Positions 34,817 to 43,123 of a DNA stretch of 64,000 nucleotides are shown here, one piece after another. Both the position numbers and the translations under genes were made by a program. Position 1 is the stretch's first letter, and every line of letters starts with the position of its first letter. The notes below the pieces were generated by a model. That model did no database searches and was not told the DNA's origin. It saw only the letters and a list, made by a program, of their open reading frames with translations. Source of the stretch: Gammaproteobacteria bacterium (GTDB taxonomy: Bacteria > Pseudomonadota > Gammaproteobacteria > Pseudomonadales > Azotimanducaceae). Where the stretch lies: NCBI GenBank assembly GCA_021773555.1, contig JAJFKA010000182.1:1-64000 (forward strand). The letters run 5' to 3'.

Positions 34817-36115
34817 TCAGGGTTCGAAGTTAAATCGGCGCGTTAATCCCTGCCAGGTTTTCGGATAGTCCAGTTGCCTGATCGGTGTTGTTAGCGCGAA
34901 CGTTGTTGGCTGAATCATGAAGCAGGATTCAAACATGAAGGCCAGGGTATTTTCATATCGTTCAGGCGCAAGGGAACTCGCTGTCGCCTTCTCATAAACC
35001 TCAGCATCAGGACCGTGAGGCGTCAGGCAGTTGTGCAGGCTGGCACCGCCGGGCAGGAATCCTTCCCGCCGTGCATCGTACGTTCCGGTAATTAAACCCA
35101 TGAATTCGCTCATCACATTTCTGTGAAACCAGGGTGGACGGAAGGTATGTTCAGCGACCATCCAGCGTGGCGGAAAGATAACGAAATCGACATTGGCCAC
35201 ACCCGGTGTTTGTGTCTGCGAGGTCAAAACTGTGAAGATGGAAGGGTCCGGATGGTCATAACTGACGGTATTGATGACGTTGAATTTAGCAAGATCATAC
35301 TTGAACGGCACTGAATTGCCTGTCCATGCGACCACGTCCAACGGCGAATGGTCGAGGCTCGAACGAAACAACTGGTTGCCAAATTTGACGATGAGTTGCA
35401 TCGGTCTGTCGATATCCTCAAAGGCAGCGCTCGGATGCAAAAAATCTCTATCATTAGCGAATCCGTTTGCGCCAACCGGTCCTCGCTCGGGTAAGTCGAG
35501 CGGGGCGCCGTAATTTTCGCAGACATAGCCCGCAGCAGACTCGTCCAGCAGGTCAATGGCAAATTTCATTCCACGCGGGATCAGCGCAATTTCGCCTGCT
35601 GCCACATGCATTGCACCACACTCGGTGCGAATCCCAAGCCTTCCGCGTTGTGGAACCAATAGCAGTTCACCATCGGCCGAGTAAAAATACTTGTCGATCA
35701 TAGACTGATTGCAGTGATACAGGTGGATGGCCATGCCGCAGAGTTGATTCGCGTTGCCGTTTGCGGCGAAGGTTACCAGACCATCAATAAAATCAGTGTC
35801 AGGTGCCGGGGGCGGTAACGGATCCCAACGGAGTTGCCCGGGATGTATCGGGCTGGCCAGTGGGCTACCGAGAATCGATGATTGCGCGATCGGTTCGAAT
35901 TCACCCTGGACCACGGACGGTCGAATACGGTACAGCCAGGTCCGACGATTGTACTGCCGCGGCGCGGTGAATGCGGTGCTGCTCAGCTGTTCGGTATATA
36001 AACCTAAGGGCACCGATTGCGGGTTAAATTGTCCGCGAGGCAAGGCACCGGCAAGGGCTTCTGATTCGAATTCATTGCCGAATCCTGACAGGTACTGCAG
36101 TACGCCGTCAGTCAC
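34817..36115 (-). CDS. hmgA: Homogentisate 1,2-dioxygenase
   Basis: A 432-residue non-haem iron dioxygenase that opens the ring of homogentisate to maleylacetoacetate in tyrosine/phenylalanine breakdown. Family segments: [14 protein letters not shown] at the start, [11 protein letters not shown] in the cupin-like part, and the iron-ligand region [15 protein letters not shown] followed by [12 protein letters not shown]. The start is GTG 36115, which overlaps the TGA stop of the upstream peroxiredoxin as GTGA. No strong ribosome site precedes it, so coupling to translation of the peroxiredoxin is likely. Downstream pathway genes (fahA, maiA) are not here. Confidence 0.93.
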   Translation of the reverse strand: MTDGVLQYLSGFGNEFESEALAGALPRGQFNPQSVPLGLYTEQLSSTAFTAPRQYNRRTWLYRIRPSVVQGEFEPIAQSSILGSPLASPIHPGQLRWDPLPPPAPDTDFIDGLVTFAANGNANQLCGMAIHLYHCNQSMIDKYFYSADGELLLVPQRGRLGIRTECGAMHVAAGEIALIPRGMKFAIDLLDESAAGYVCENYGAPLDLPERGPVGANGFANDRDFLHPSAAFEDIDRPMQLIVKFGNQLFRSSLDHSPLDVVAWTGNSVPFKYDLAKFNVINTVSYDHPDPSIFTVLTSQTQTPGVANVDFVIFPPRWMVAEHTFRPPWFHRNVMSEFMGLITGTYDARREGFLPGGASLHNCLTPHGPDAEVYEKATASSLAPERYENTLAFMFESCFMIQPTTFALTTPIRQLDYPKTWQGLTRRFNFEP

Positions 36116-36681
36116 GGATTTGGAAAGCCGAGCCGCGTCAGATTGTCGACCAGATCGGTTCCGGCACTGGCCGGGCTGACGGATTTGTCGATGGCCAGGA
36201 TCAAGCCGTTGATATCGATGTAGTAGGTCCAGCGGTTGGCATAACCGGCAGGGGACAGCACGCCATAGGCGGTACCCATGGATTTATCGGCATCAGCCAG
36301 GATCGGAAATGAGGCATTGTTCTTTTTTGCAAATCCGGTGTTATCTTCGATTGAATCGGTGCTGGCCATGAAATAGGCCACGTTAAAACGTTTTATTTCC
36401 TTGTCGCTGTCACGCAGCGCTTTACATTCGATGGTTCATCCACCGGTAAAGGCTTTGGGGAAAAAGGCGATGACGACAGGTTTCTTGCCCTTGAACTGCC
36501 CCAGCGTGTAATGGTTGCCATCTGAACCTGGCAGGTTGAAGTCCGGCGCTGCATCGCCTACCTGCAATTCAGCCATGGCGGGAGCCGCGATGACGAGCGC
36601 TAAGAATGTCGTGCAAAACGTCGTGGTAAGAAACTTGAGACGTCCAATCTTGATTCGATGGGTGATCTGTCCTGACCGCAT
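36112..36681 (-). CDS. Exported selenocysteine-containing peroxiredoxin (in-frame TGA = Sec82)
   Basis: Read through one TGA at 36436-36438, this is a 189-residue AhpC/TSA-like peroxiredoxin. ATG 36681 has AGGAGA seven bases upstream. A signal peptide ends about residue 37 ([11 protein letters not shown]), then [15 protein letters not shown] and [11 protein letters not shown] lead straight into the TGA. The frame continues as [17 protein letters not shown] and YFMASTDS to a normal end. The TGA is exactly at the peroxidatic cysteine, and a possible resolving Cys lies four residues later. A stem-loop follows the TGA and selAB are 16 kb away. Expected role: periplasmic peroxide reduction. A nonsense mutation is the alternative, but the position and intact downstream frame argue strongly for Sec. 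Confidence 0.88.
36405..36419 (-). promoter_or_regulatory. Candidate bacterial SECIS hairpin
   Basis: In the mRNA the stem CGCUG/CAGCG (5 perfect pairs) closes the 5-base loop CGUGA. The loop begins 21 nt after the UGA at 36436-36438, and its second base is G. Bacterial SECIS elements bound by SelB have a loop about 16-37 nt after UGA with a G in the first two loop positions, so both criteria are met. The element lies inside the coding sequence, as usual in bacteria. Confidence 0.65.
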
Positions 36682-36767
36682 GAGCTTTCTCCTGAGCGAA
36701 GCTGGTATTTAAGCACTAAATTGCATCGCCGCAAAACGGGTGATCTTTGCGGAGCAATTAGCTGAAC

Positions 36768-36983
36768 GTGTATGATGCAGGCGTGAAAAGAAACCCGGAC
36801 AAAATGACGCTACCCGTCGCTGGAATGTTGGCCGGCATGATCTTCGGCATTCTGCTGGGCATTTCCACTGTGTATTACTTTCAGGTTGAAGCATTATTGG
36901 ATCAGGTCTGCATCGTCGGCATCAGTCTGCTGGCATTTCAGCTTTTCGGTGGAACAATGGGCTCAACGATTGGCAAATACTGA
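36768..36983 (+). CDS. Small membrane protein of unknown function
   Basis: Up to 71 residues. A short basic N-terminus is followed by two hydrophobic helices (GMLAGMIFGILLGISTVYYF and VGISLLAFQLFGGTMG). I do not recognise a family. The start is uncertain: GTG 36768, GTG 36783 or ATG 36804. It is divergent from the selenoprotein gene and 19 bases before the cyclase-like gene on the same strand, with which it may be cotranscribed. Confidence 0.55.
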   Translation: MYDAGVKRNPDKMTLPVAGMLAGMIFGILLGISTVYYFQVEALLDQVCIVGISLLAFQLFGGTMGSTIGKY

Positions 36984-37002
36984 ACTGTTTGGATTCTAAT
37001 TT

Positions 37003-37614
37003 ATGACCAATCTATTCGAACATCTGGGCGAGTTGCTCAGGGACAAAATTGACCCGATTGACCGGCACGAGGAGATCTGGGCACGTTACGGCAAAACCAT
37101 TTCTGTCATGATTCTCGATTCGTCCGGGTTCTCGAGAGTCTCTGAACAACACGGCATTTTACATTTTCTGAGCAGACTGGTGTTGATGCGGGAACTGGTA
37201 ACACCCGTGCTCGAATCCAATAACCACCTGGAATTTAAATTTGAGGCCGACAACCTTTATGCAGTTTTTCAGCATCCGGACGATGCGATTCGCGCAGCAC
37301 TGGCCACGCACAAAGTAGTCGACGACAGTAATTTGATGTTGACAGACAGCGAACCGTTTCGGGTCTGTATCGGAATTGGTTATGGGCGGATGCTATATAG
37401 CGAGACACTCGAGGGATATTTCGGCGAAGAGATGAATCTGGCATCGAAGCTTGGAGAGGATACCGCTAACGGGGGCGAAACACTGGTAACCTCATCCGCA
37501 TATGCTGCGGCAACGGCCGGCCTGGTTTCGGATTTCGAACCTGGAAATCTGGAAATGGCCGGGCTTAGCGCACTTTATTACCGCCATCAGTTCAAGACTA
37601 TTGCATCGTCTTAA
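37003..37614 (+). CDS. Stand-alone class III nucleotidyl cyclase-like protein
   Basis: A 203-residue protein consisting almost only of a class III adenylate/guanylate cyclase fold. The first metal Asp is in VMILDSSGFSRV and the second in KFEADNLYAVF. The later YFGEEMNLASKL aligns with the family's G-x-x-VNLAxRL, so the transition-state Asn is kept while the Arg is Lys. Activity may therefore be weak, altered or lost. No membrane, receptor or effector domain is present. Its end overlaps the end of the convergent DUF4384 gene by 17 bases. Confidence 0.72.
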   Translation: MTNLFEHLGELLRDKIDPIDRHEEIWARYGKTISVMILDSSGFSRVSEQHGILHFLSRLVLMRELVTPVLESNNHLEFKFEADNLYAVFQHPDDAIRAALATHKVVDDSNLMLTDSEPFRVCIGIGYGRMLYSETLEGYFGEEMNLASKLGEDTANGGETLVTSSAYAAATAGLVSDFEPGNLEMAGLSALYYRHQFKTIASS

Positions 37615-38464
37615 CCTTCGCCACGGCCTCGGCAAATTCAGATACCAGTTTGCGCTGGCTCGGATCTGTGACGTTGGTGATTGCAAGGCCTCTGGTTTTT
37701 GCGGCGATTTCCTTGATAGGTGCCTCGACCTGCAACACGGGTCCCAGATCTTTGGTGGTCAGCTGACCGAGAGGTGAGGTACTCGCATACAGGACGACTT
37801 GTTCTGATCCAAACGGTTGACCAATGGTCAGATCGAACTTATCCGAGCCGGTTGGTACCTCGTAAATGACACCACCCTGGAAGTAATTTTCGCGGCGATA
37901 GGGATTAGGCAGAATCTGCAGGTTGGTTCCGGCGGCGTCCACGTAGATAAGACGACCGTAGAAGGGTTTGTTGCCCTGCAGGTAAACCTTCATGACCTCT
38001 CCGGCCTTGAAATCATCCTTGTTGGTCCAGACCTTGATGCTTAGCGGTGCTCGTGGGTCGGTTAACATGGCACCGCTCTCAACGATTCTCTGCATCTCTT
38101 CTTTGGCCGGTATTACTTCGGCCTGAATCTTGATGTTGTAACAATCGCCCGAGGTTGGATCGTCCCAGATTTCGTTTAACACTTCGATGACCTTGACGTT
38201 GGCTTTGGAGAATGCGGTCACCAGGTCCTTCTTCAACTGGAAGTTTTCCATCTCTGTTTCGCTTTCGATGTAGGTCTTGGAAAATTCCACGGCGTTACGT
38301 TTCGCATCCTGAAGCGCAAGCGTTTCAGTTTGTTTCCTGGAGTGATCGACCCCCATGCAGGAATACCCGTCTGCCTGGGTGATGGATGACTGGTCCGCCT
38401 GGGCTGCGGTCACAAGTAATGTGGTGAGCGCAGCGAGAATCGTAGTTTTGAATACAAAAGCTTT
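37598..38464 (-). CDS. Exported DUF4384-like protein
   Basis: A 288-residue exported protein. The signal peptide is MKAFVFKTTILAALTTLLVTAAQA; GGAG five bases before ATG 38464 fixes the start. The first half has an LPP20-like or FlgT-like arrangement (SRKQTETLALQDAKRNAVEF, then VLNEIWDDPTSGDCYNIKIQ). The second half (about 140-240) resembles DUF4384: PLSIKVWTNKDDFKAGE, GRLIYVDAAGTNLQILPN. DUF4384 domains often accompany bacterial caspase-like proteins, and one is encoded nearby at 46933. It is the last gene of the minus-strand envelope operon. Confidence 0.72.
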   Translation of the reverse strand, partial: KAFVFKTTILAALTTLLVTAAQADQSSITQADGYSCMGVDHSRKQTETLALQDAKRNAVEFSKTYIESETEMENFQLKKDLVTAFSKANVKVIEVLNEIWDDPTSGDCYNIKIQAEVIPAKEEMQRIVESGAMLTDPRAPLSIKVWTNKDDFKAGEVMKVYLQGNKPFYGRLIYVDAAGTNLQILPNPYRRENYFQGGVIYEVPTGSDKFDLTIGQPFGSEQVVLYASTSPLGQLTTKDLGPVLQVEAPIKEIAAKTRGLAITNVTDPSQRKLVSEFAEAVAKVKTMQ

Positions 38465-38477
38465 CATAGGAACTCCG

Positions 38478-39473
38478 TTACAAGACAATGATGACACCAG
38501 AATCGTTAAGAAATCCGTTTTTCACCAGAGCCATCAATTGTTCAGACGATGCAGAACCGAGCACGATATCTGTGCGGGTTTTCCCCCAGGTTCGCAGTGC
38601 TTTCAACACAATAGGACGTTCACCCACGGTTGGATGCCGTTGTGCGGTGCCGAGGTCGCGAGTGAACAACGAGACCAGTTGACCTCGTTGCTTGCGGGTC
38701 TCCCTGTGCTTTTTGTCCGGATAGATGATGCCCTCACGAATTTGCCTGATATTAGGTGACATTGAGGGAATAAAATTACTACCCCGTGCATCCAGCACCA
38801 ATCCGGTAGGGCCAGTATCTTTTACCTCGACGATGGATGGGTGGGTGCTGATCAGGTCTTCGAGCGAATTTATTCGCATCGACAGCTGATCGATCGCATC
38901 CTGCCAGGGCACGGACTCGGACGCCTTCGCCCGGGGAACGAAATAGTTCAGTCCGTCATTGATAAACGCGATTATTACATTTTCGAAGGCTGCAGTTGGT
39001 TGTGCATTCAGACCCGGCACGATCGATGTCAATGCTTCGCCTTCAAAGACCTGTTGGTACATGTCGGTGGCAAACCGGCCACCCAGAGGTGCGGTCATCT
39101 GCACGATGCAACTACCGTCGTCGAGCGCGTCGCGTTTGATCACTCTTGCACCCTGGAGCAGTCCGCTGACGCTGGTTTTGACGATGTCACTCTCAACCAT
39201 CATGTTAGCGACAATGGTATTGCCCTCGACTCGCACGCCGGAAATGGACTCCAGGAGATTTCGCTGGGCATCAACCACCGCGGCACGACAGGCCATCATC
39301 CGTGCGATGGCGGGCGGTGCATTTTCAGGTCCCGCACCGGCACCTTCAGCCTGGATCTGACCGGCACTCCAGTTGACACCGCTATTGGCGCCGACCCATT
39401 CAACGAATTCCTCGGCGTGTAAGTTGACCGATAGACAGCTGAGTACCGGTAGCAGGAACAGGTAACGTTTCAT
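38478..39473 (-). CDS. Exported LPP20-family protein, paralogue B
   Basis: A 331-residue periplasmic protein. The signal peptide ends at NLHA before EEFVEW; AGGAGA lies five bases before the ATG. The LPP20-like core is ACRAAVVDAQRNLLESISGVRVEG, followed by SGLLQGARVI and IVQMTAPLGG. It is collinear with the gene at 45730, sharing GVNWSAG/GINWSSG, the RAAxVDAQRNLLE block and a final hydrophobic strand (GVIIVL), so the two are paralogues within one operon. LPP20 relatives include outer-membrane and flagellar lipoproteins; this one lacks a lipobox. Function unknown. Confidence 0.75.
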   Translation of the reverse strand: MKRYLFLLPVLSCLSVNLHAEEFVEWVGANSGVNWSAGQIQAEGAGAGPENAPPAIARMMACRAAVVDAQRNLLESISGVRVEGNTIVANMMVESDIVKTSVSGLLQGARVIKRDALDDGSCIVQMTAPLGGRFATDMYQQVFEGEALTSIVPGLNAQPTAAFENVIIAFINDGLNYFVPRAKASESVPWQDAIDQLSMRINSLEDLISTHPSIVEVKDTGPTGLVLDARGSNFIPSMSPNIRQIREGIIYPDKKHRETRKQRGQLVSLFTRDLGTAQRHPTVGERPIVLKALRTWGKTRTDIVLGSASSEQLMALVKNGFLNDSGVIIVL

Positions 39474-39557
39474 CGCTATCTCCTAAATAACACATTTATA
39501 TTCGTCAACCAGTGAGCAACCGCCGTTGCGCCCCGGCATCTTCTTAGTCCGAACGTT

Positions 39558-41426
39558 CTAGTACAGGACATCGCCAAGAATGGTCATGTTCGACGCCGCC
39601 GGCTCAAAACTGTTCTTTCGTGTATCCACCTGATAACCGGAGCCATTTTGTATATGAAACGGATCATTGTTGGTGAACTGATTATTCTCGAACCGCGGTT
39701 GCGCCTGACCGGATATCAATACACCGCTGGCTTTTGCGCCGCTGATAGTACAGTTACGAATGGTTGGTCGCGCTGAACCCGAAACAGAGAGCGCGTTGAA
39801 GGCACTGTCTGCAAGCACACAATCGGTAAGCAGGGGAGTTCCGGCCGTTATCTGGATCGGGATGCCTGAGCCTTGCACATTAAGTCCGGACAAGCTGATC
39901 GGCGCGCTGGATTGCAGGACCAGAAATTCATCAAAGGTCTGGTTATTGTCTCCGCGGACCGTCACCGGGTGTTCTTTGTTACCAAAGGAGGCGATTTCAC
40001 CGAGCACTGACAGTTTTGCTTTGGGACTGACAATAATCTGCACACCCGGCGCAATCAGCAGTACGCCGTCAGAGGCGATCCGGGCAGGACTTCGCAGGTG
40101 ATAGGGACTCTGTTTGCTGGTTAGCTTGTTAACACCCGTGATCGTTGCAGGTAAGGTATTGATTAGAAGCGTTGCGTCACTGAAGCGTGAGTCCGGCGCG
40201 GGCGTCGCACTGACAGTCGTCGCCGTACTTTTATTACCGGCCCGGTCAAGCGTCGTCACGGAGACATATATCTCCTCAAAGTTGCGCAGTTCGGAGAGGC
40301 TGGCATTCGAATTGGCAGAAGTTACAGCGGCCACCGGCATTCCGGTCTCCGTTGTTGCGTAAGCCACCTCGTAACCAGCCACATCACTTCCCGATACCGC
40401 AGACCATCGGACATTGACCGCATAGTCGCTGGAGGCGACGCTGACCTCACCGACAGCTGCAGGCGCTTCGTTATCAACATTGAGTAACCCGTAGGGTGAA
40501 ATCCATGTGCTGGTCTGTCCGTATTCGTCCTGCAGACGACCAGAGACAACGACATCGCTAAGGTTCAGTTTTTTGTCGAGCGAGACTTTGCCAACATACT
40601 GGCCGGGTTCCTGTTCAGCGAGATCGATAATCCCAATCCCCTCGATCACCGCTGCGGCCGTTAAACCTGGCTCGCCCTCAATGCCGACTTCGAGGGTATC
40701 ACCATATTTCAGATACTGATCAACACCAGAGTGCACCACGTTGAAAATAGCGGGTTTTTTACGCTGGGAGATTCCTGCGGGTTCCGGCATCTGCTTGGCC
40801 AGGTCTCTGCCAAGCTCGTCAGCGGCACGATACAGGTTTATGTCCCCATAAAGATGTTTTGCGGCGACCAGCGCGTTCATGATGAGACCGACGGGCGATG
40901 TTGATACACCCCCGGCATGTGAGCGTTGTACATCGACAACTTCCCAGATGACCTCGTCCGATTGGTTAAGAAATTTAAGCTCAACGCCGACAGCCACTTG
41001 CGCGTAAATAGCCGCGAAGGTTTTGTTGTAATGGGTAATATTGCCGTAGACCAATCCATCCACACCGAGTAAGACTCTGAGTTCCGCCGGAGTCCTGCCT
41101 GCCAGTTCGCCTGCGTTTGCTATCCCTGCCAGGGCGAGGCGGTTGTCCACATCGCGCCAGTGCAGCATTCGATAGTTTTTAGTAGAAAAATGATTGGCCA
41201 TGGTGCGTCTGACGACGGTGTAGGCGAACTCACTTTTCGTCTTGTTATCAAACGGCAGGATCGCGATGGTTCGTGGGTACATCCCATCCTTTAGTGACTC
41301 TGTCTCAGCGCTGCCAGTGGTAATCGCCGGGCTGGTCATCAAAGTGGAGTCCGTGGAAACAGCACAACCTGAAATGGCCGATACAACTACCAGAAGAAGG
41401 ATGGGAAACAGATTTCTTAGGGTCAA
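39558..41426 (-). CDS. Outer-membrane lipoprotein: GNA1162/CsgG-like, FN3 and beta-helix
   Basis: A 622-residue lipoprotein with a TTG start supported by AAGGAG six bases upstream. The lipobox is ISGC. Residues about 50-225 resemble GNA1162/DUF799 (RTIAILPFDNKTKSEFAYTV, LLGVDGLVYGNITHYN). Residues about 320-410 form a fibronectin type III-like domain (APAAVGEVSVASSDYAVNVR). The last 200 residues are a right-handed parallel beta-helix (NCTISGAKASGVLISGQAQP, RFENNQFTNNDPF). It could be an outer-membrane-attached periplasmic adaptor that builds an oligomer or binds glycan. I know no close described protein with this order. Confidence 0.72.
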   Translation of the reverse strand: MTLRNLFPILLLVVVSAISGCAVSTDSTLMTSPAITTGSAETESLKDGMYPRTIAILPFDNKTKSEFAYTVVRRTMANHFSTKNYRMLHWRDVDNRLALAGIANAGELAGRTPAELRVLLGVDGLVYGNITHYNKTFAAIYAQVAVGVELKFLNQSDEVIWEVVDVQRSHAGGVSTSPVGLIMNALVAAKHLYGDINLYRAADELGRDLAKQMPEPAGISQRKKPAIFNVVHSGVDQYLKYGDTLEVGIEGEPGLTAAAVIEGIGIIDLAEQEPGQYVGKVSLDKKLNLSDVVVSGRLQDEYGQTSTWISPYGLLNVDNEAPAAVGEVSVASSDYAVNVRWSAVSGSDVAGYEVAYATTETGMPVAAVTSANSNASLSELRNFEEIYVSVTTLDRAGNKSTATTVSATPAPDSRFSDATLLINTLPATITGVNKLTSKQSPYHLRSPARIASDGVLLIAPGVQIIVSPKAKLSVLGEIASFGNKEHPVTVRGDNNQTFDEFLVLQSSAPISLSGLNVQGSGIPIQITAGTPLLTDCVLADSAFNALSVSGSARPTIRNCTISGAKASGVLISGQAQPRFENNQFTNNDPFHIQNGSGYQVDTRKNSFEPAASNMTILGDVLY

Positions 41427-41459
41427 GTGACACTCCTTTTTCGTTTTTACTTATGCCCG

Positions 41460-42461
41460 CTAGGGAGAGGGTGACTGGGTTGCCGAATAAAGCGCGTTGT
41501 CGTGTGGGTGCGGATCGGGCACGGCTATTGCCTGGGAAGGCTGGCTATTGCCGCCACCCAATAACCACGACTGACTCATCTGATCAGTCAATTCAGTGAT
41601 GCTTTGCAGGGCCACGTCGGTGGTCACGAGGACCGTGGGCAACTGACTCATTAATGGGGTTGTGGCGCGGAACAAGATCTCTGCTTCAGCCAGGGTCTGG
41701 CTCGCCTGTTTCGTTAACTCCACGGTGTTGGCCAGTGTCAGGCGCAGATCCTTGTCGGTTGCCGCAACCATTTTATCCACTCCCGCAAGGGACGACTGCA
41801 GTGATTTCAGGCTCTGGTCAACCGAGCTGATCATGGCCGGTAGTTCCTGTGATACCTGGGCGAGACTTAATGTTACCGCTTCGAGGTTATCAAGACTCCG
41901 GTAGATTTTATCCTGATTATCGTTGATACCAGTGGTGATGCTCTCCAGATTCGACATGATCTCCGTGACCTGGTCGGTCAACTGGACGATATCAAGCTCC
42001 TCAAGGATCGAGCCGAATCCCTGCGGTGCGTTGGTTGCGATCAGATCGCCGGGTTCGAGCAGCCCATTCTCGGTCCTGCCTGGCGAAAGGATCAGACCAC
42101 TGCCCGTCAGGATGGTGCTGACTCCGATATTACTATCCACTGACAAACTGCTTTTCCGGGTGTAGAAGTCCTGGTAGATCGTTGACAGCTTCATATCAAC
42201 ACGCACCATACCCTCACTGGTGATCGCAACGCCGGTAACGTTGCCGATGATGACGCCGCGAAGTGAGACAGTGGCATCCGGTGCTATGCCGTAGGTCTGG
42301 TCGAGAATCGTATAAAAAGGCAGACCATCCTCGTCCGACAGGCTGCTGATAAAGGGGATCAGGAAACCGATCAGAAACAATAGCACTGCGCCGATGACGA
42401 AAAATCCAACAACGCGGTCCCGGGCGCTTACGTCAAACGGCGTGTAGGCAGAAGTTTCCAT
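41460..42461 (-). CDS. MCE-family (MlaD-like) lipid-transport protein
   Basis: A 333-residue protein with one N-terminal membrane helix (VGFFVIGAVLLFLIGFLIPF), a single MCE domain at about 40-140 (GIAPDATVSLRGVIIGNVTG, SGLILSPG) and a long helical C-terminus (about 160-290) that likely forms a coiled-coil tunnel. MCE proteins form hexamers that carry lipids between inner and outer membranes with an MlaFE-type ABC transporter. The start codon overlaps the stop of the ABC gene by one base (TAATG), so they are coupled. Confidence 0.86.
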   Translation of the reverse strand: METSAYTPFDVSARDRVVGFFVIGAVLLFLIGFLIPFISSLSDEDGLPFYTILDQTYGIAPDATVSLRGVIIGNVTGVAITSEGMVRVDMKLSTIYQDFYTRKSSLSVDSNIGVSTILTGSGLILSPGRTENGLLEPGDLIATNAPQGFGSILEELDIVQLTDQVTEIMSNLESITTGINDNQDKIYRSLDNLEAVTLSLAQVSQELPAMISSVDQSLKSLQSSLAGVDKMVAATDKDLRLTLANTVELTKQASQTLAEAEILFRATTPLMSQLPTVLVTTDVALQSITELTDQMSQSWLLGGGNSQPSQAIAVPDPHPHDNALYSATQSPSP

Positions 42462-43117
42462 TAGTGCTCCAATACCAGATCGTTGTTAGCGATTGAATAG
42501 ACCTTATCCGCTTTCTGCATGACAAACTCGTTCGAGGTTGTGATGATGATTGCCATGGGGCTGTTTTGTTGTTTTTCCTGCAATCGGGCCATTGTAGCTT
42601 GTAAATACTCTTCTGACATCCCGCCTTCGAGTTCGTCAATGAGCAGCAATTGAGGATTGACGCACAGGGCGCGGGCCAGGTTAATAAGTCTGATTTGCAC
42701 ATCGTTGAGCTGATGAGGCTTGAGGTTGAACAATGCTTCCTCAACATTGAGCGCAGCGCATTCCCGGTGCACGCGTTCGTGAATTTCGTCTTGTGAAAGA
42801 CCTGAATGAAACTGCAGGGGCAGCACAATATTCTCGTAAGTGGTGTAGAAACTGACAAGCCCCTGCTGTTCGTAAACGAAACCCACCAGAGCGGCCCGCT
42901 CGGAAGCGTCACAGGTCAAAAGATTAATCCCGTTCAGCTGAACGTCGCCGCCCACGCCGGAAAGAAATCCCCCTATGCCACGTAACAAACTCGTTCCGCC
43001 ATCCAGTACCTGGGTTTCGATTGCAATCGTCTCTCCTTCATTGACGTCAAGGTTGAGTGCATCAAAAACCAGGGTGCCAGGGTACTCGATGTGAAGATCT
43101 CTGATGGTTAATCCCAT
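42461..43117 (-). CDS. Degenerate ABC ATPase-like protein of the MCE transporter
   Basis: A 218-residue protein with the fold of an MlaF-type ABC ATPase but damaged catalytic motifs. At Walker A (residues 34-43) it reads ETQVLDGGTS, with Gly41 where the lysine should be. The Q-loop is VYEQ, the signature is LNDVQ (137-141) instead of LSGGQ, and the H-loop region ITTSNEF has no histidine. Walker B LLLIDE (157-162) with the catalytic Glu is kept. The reading frame is intact and tightly coupled to both neighbours, so this is not a decayed pseudogene. It may act as a structural partner, or need a second ATPase. Confidence 0.8.
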   Translation of the reverse strand: MGLTIRDLHIEYPGTLVFDALNLDVNEGETIAIETQVLDGGTSLLRGIGGFLSGVGGDVQLNGINLLTCDASERAALVGFVYEQQGLVSFYTTYENIVLPLQFHSGLSQDEIHERVHRECAALNVEEALFNLKPHQLNDVQIRLINLARALCVNPQLLLIDELEGGMSEEYLQATMARLQEKQQNSPMAIIITTSNEFVMQKADKVYSIANNDLVLEH

Positions 43118-43123
43118 GGGCGG

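Noticed and set aside
36436-36438. TGA read as a nonsense mutation splitting a peroxiredoxin into two genes
   Set aside because: It lies exactly at the catalytic cysteine codon, both sides are intact and in frame, a SECIS-like hairpin follows and selAB are present.
42461-43117. Calling the ABC-like gene a pseudogene
   Set aside because: The frame is full length, tightly coupled on both sides, and keeps Walker B; only nucleotide-handling residues differ.
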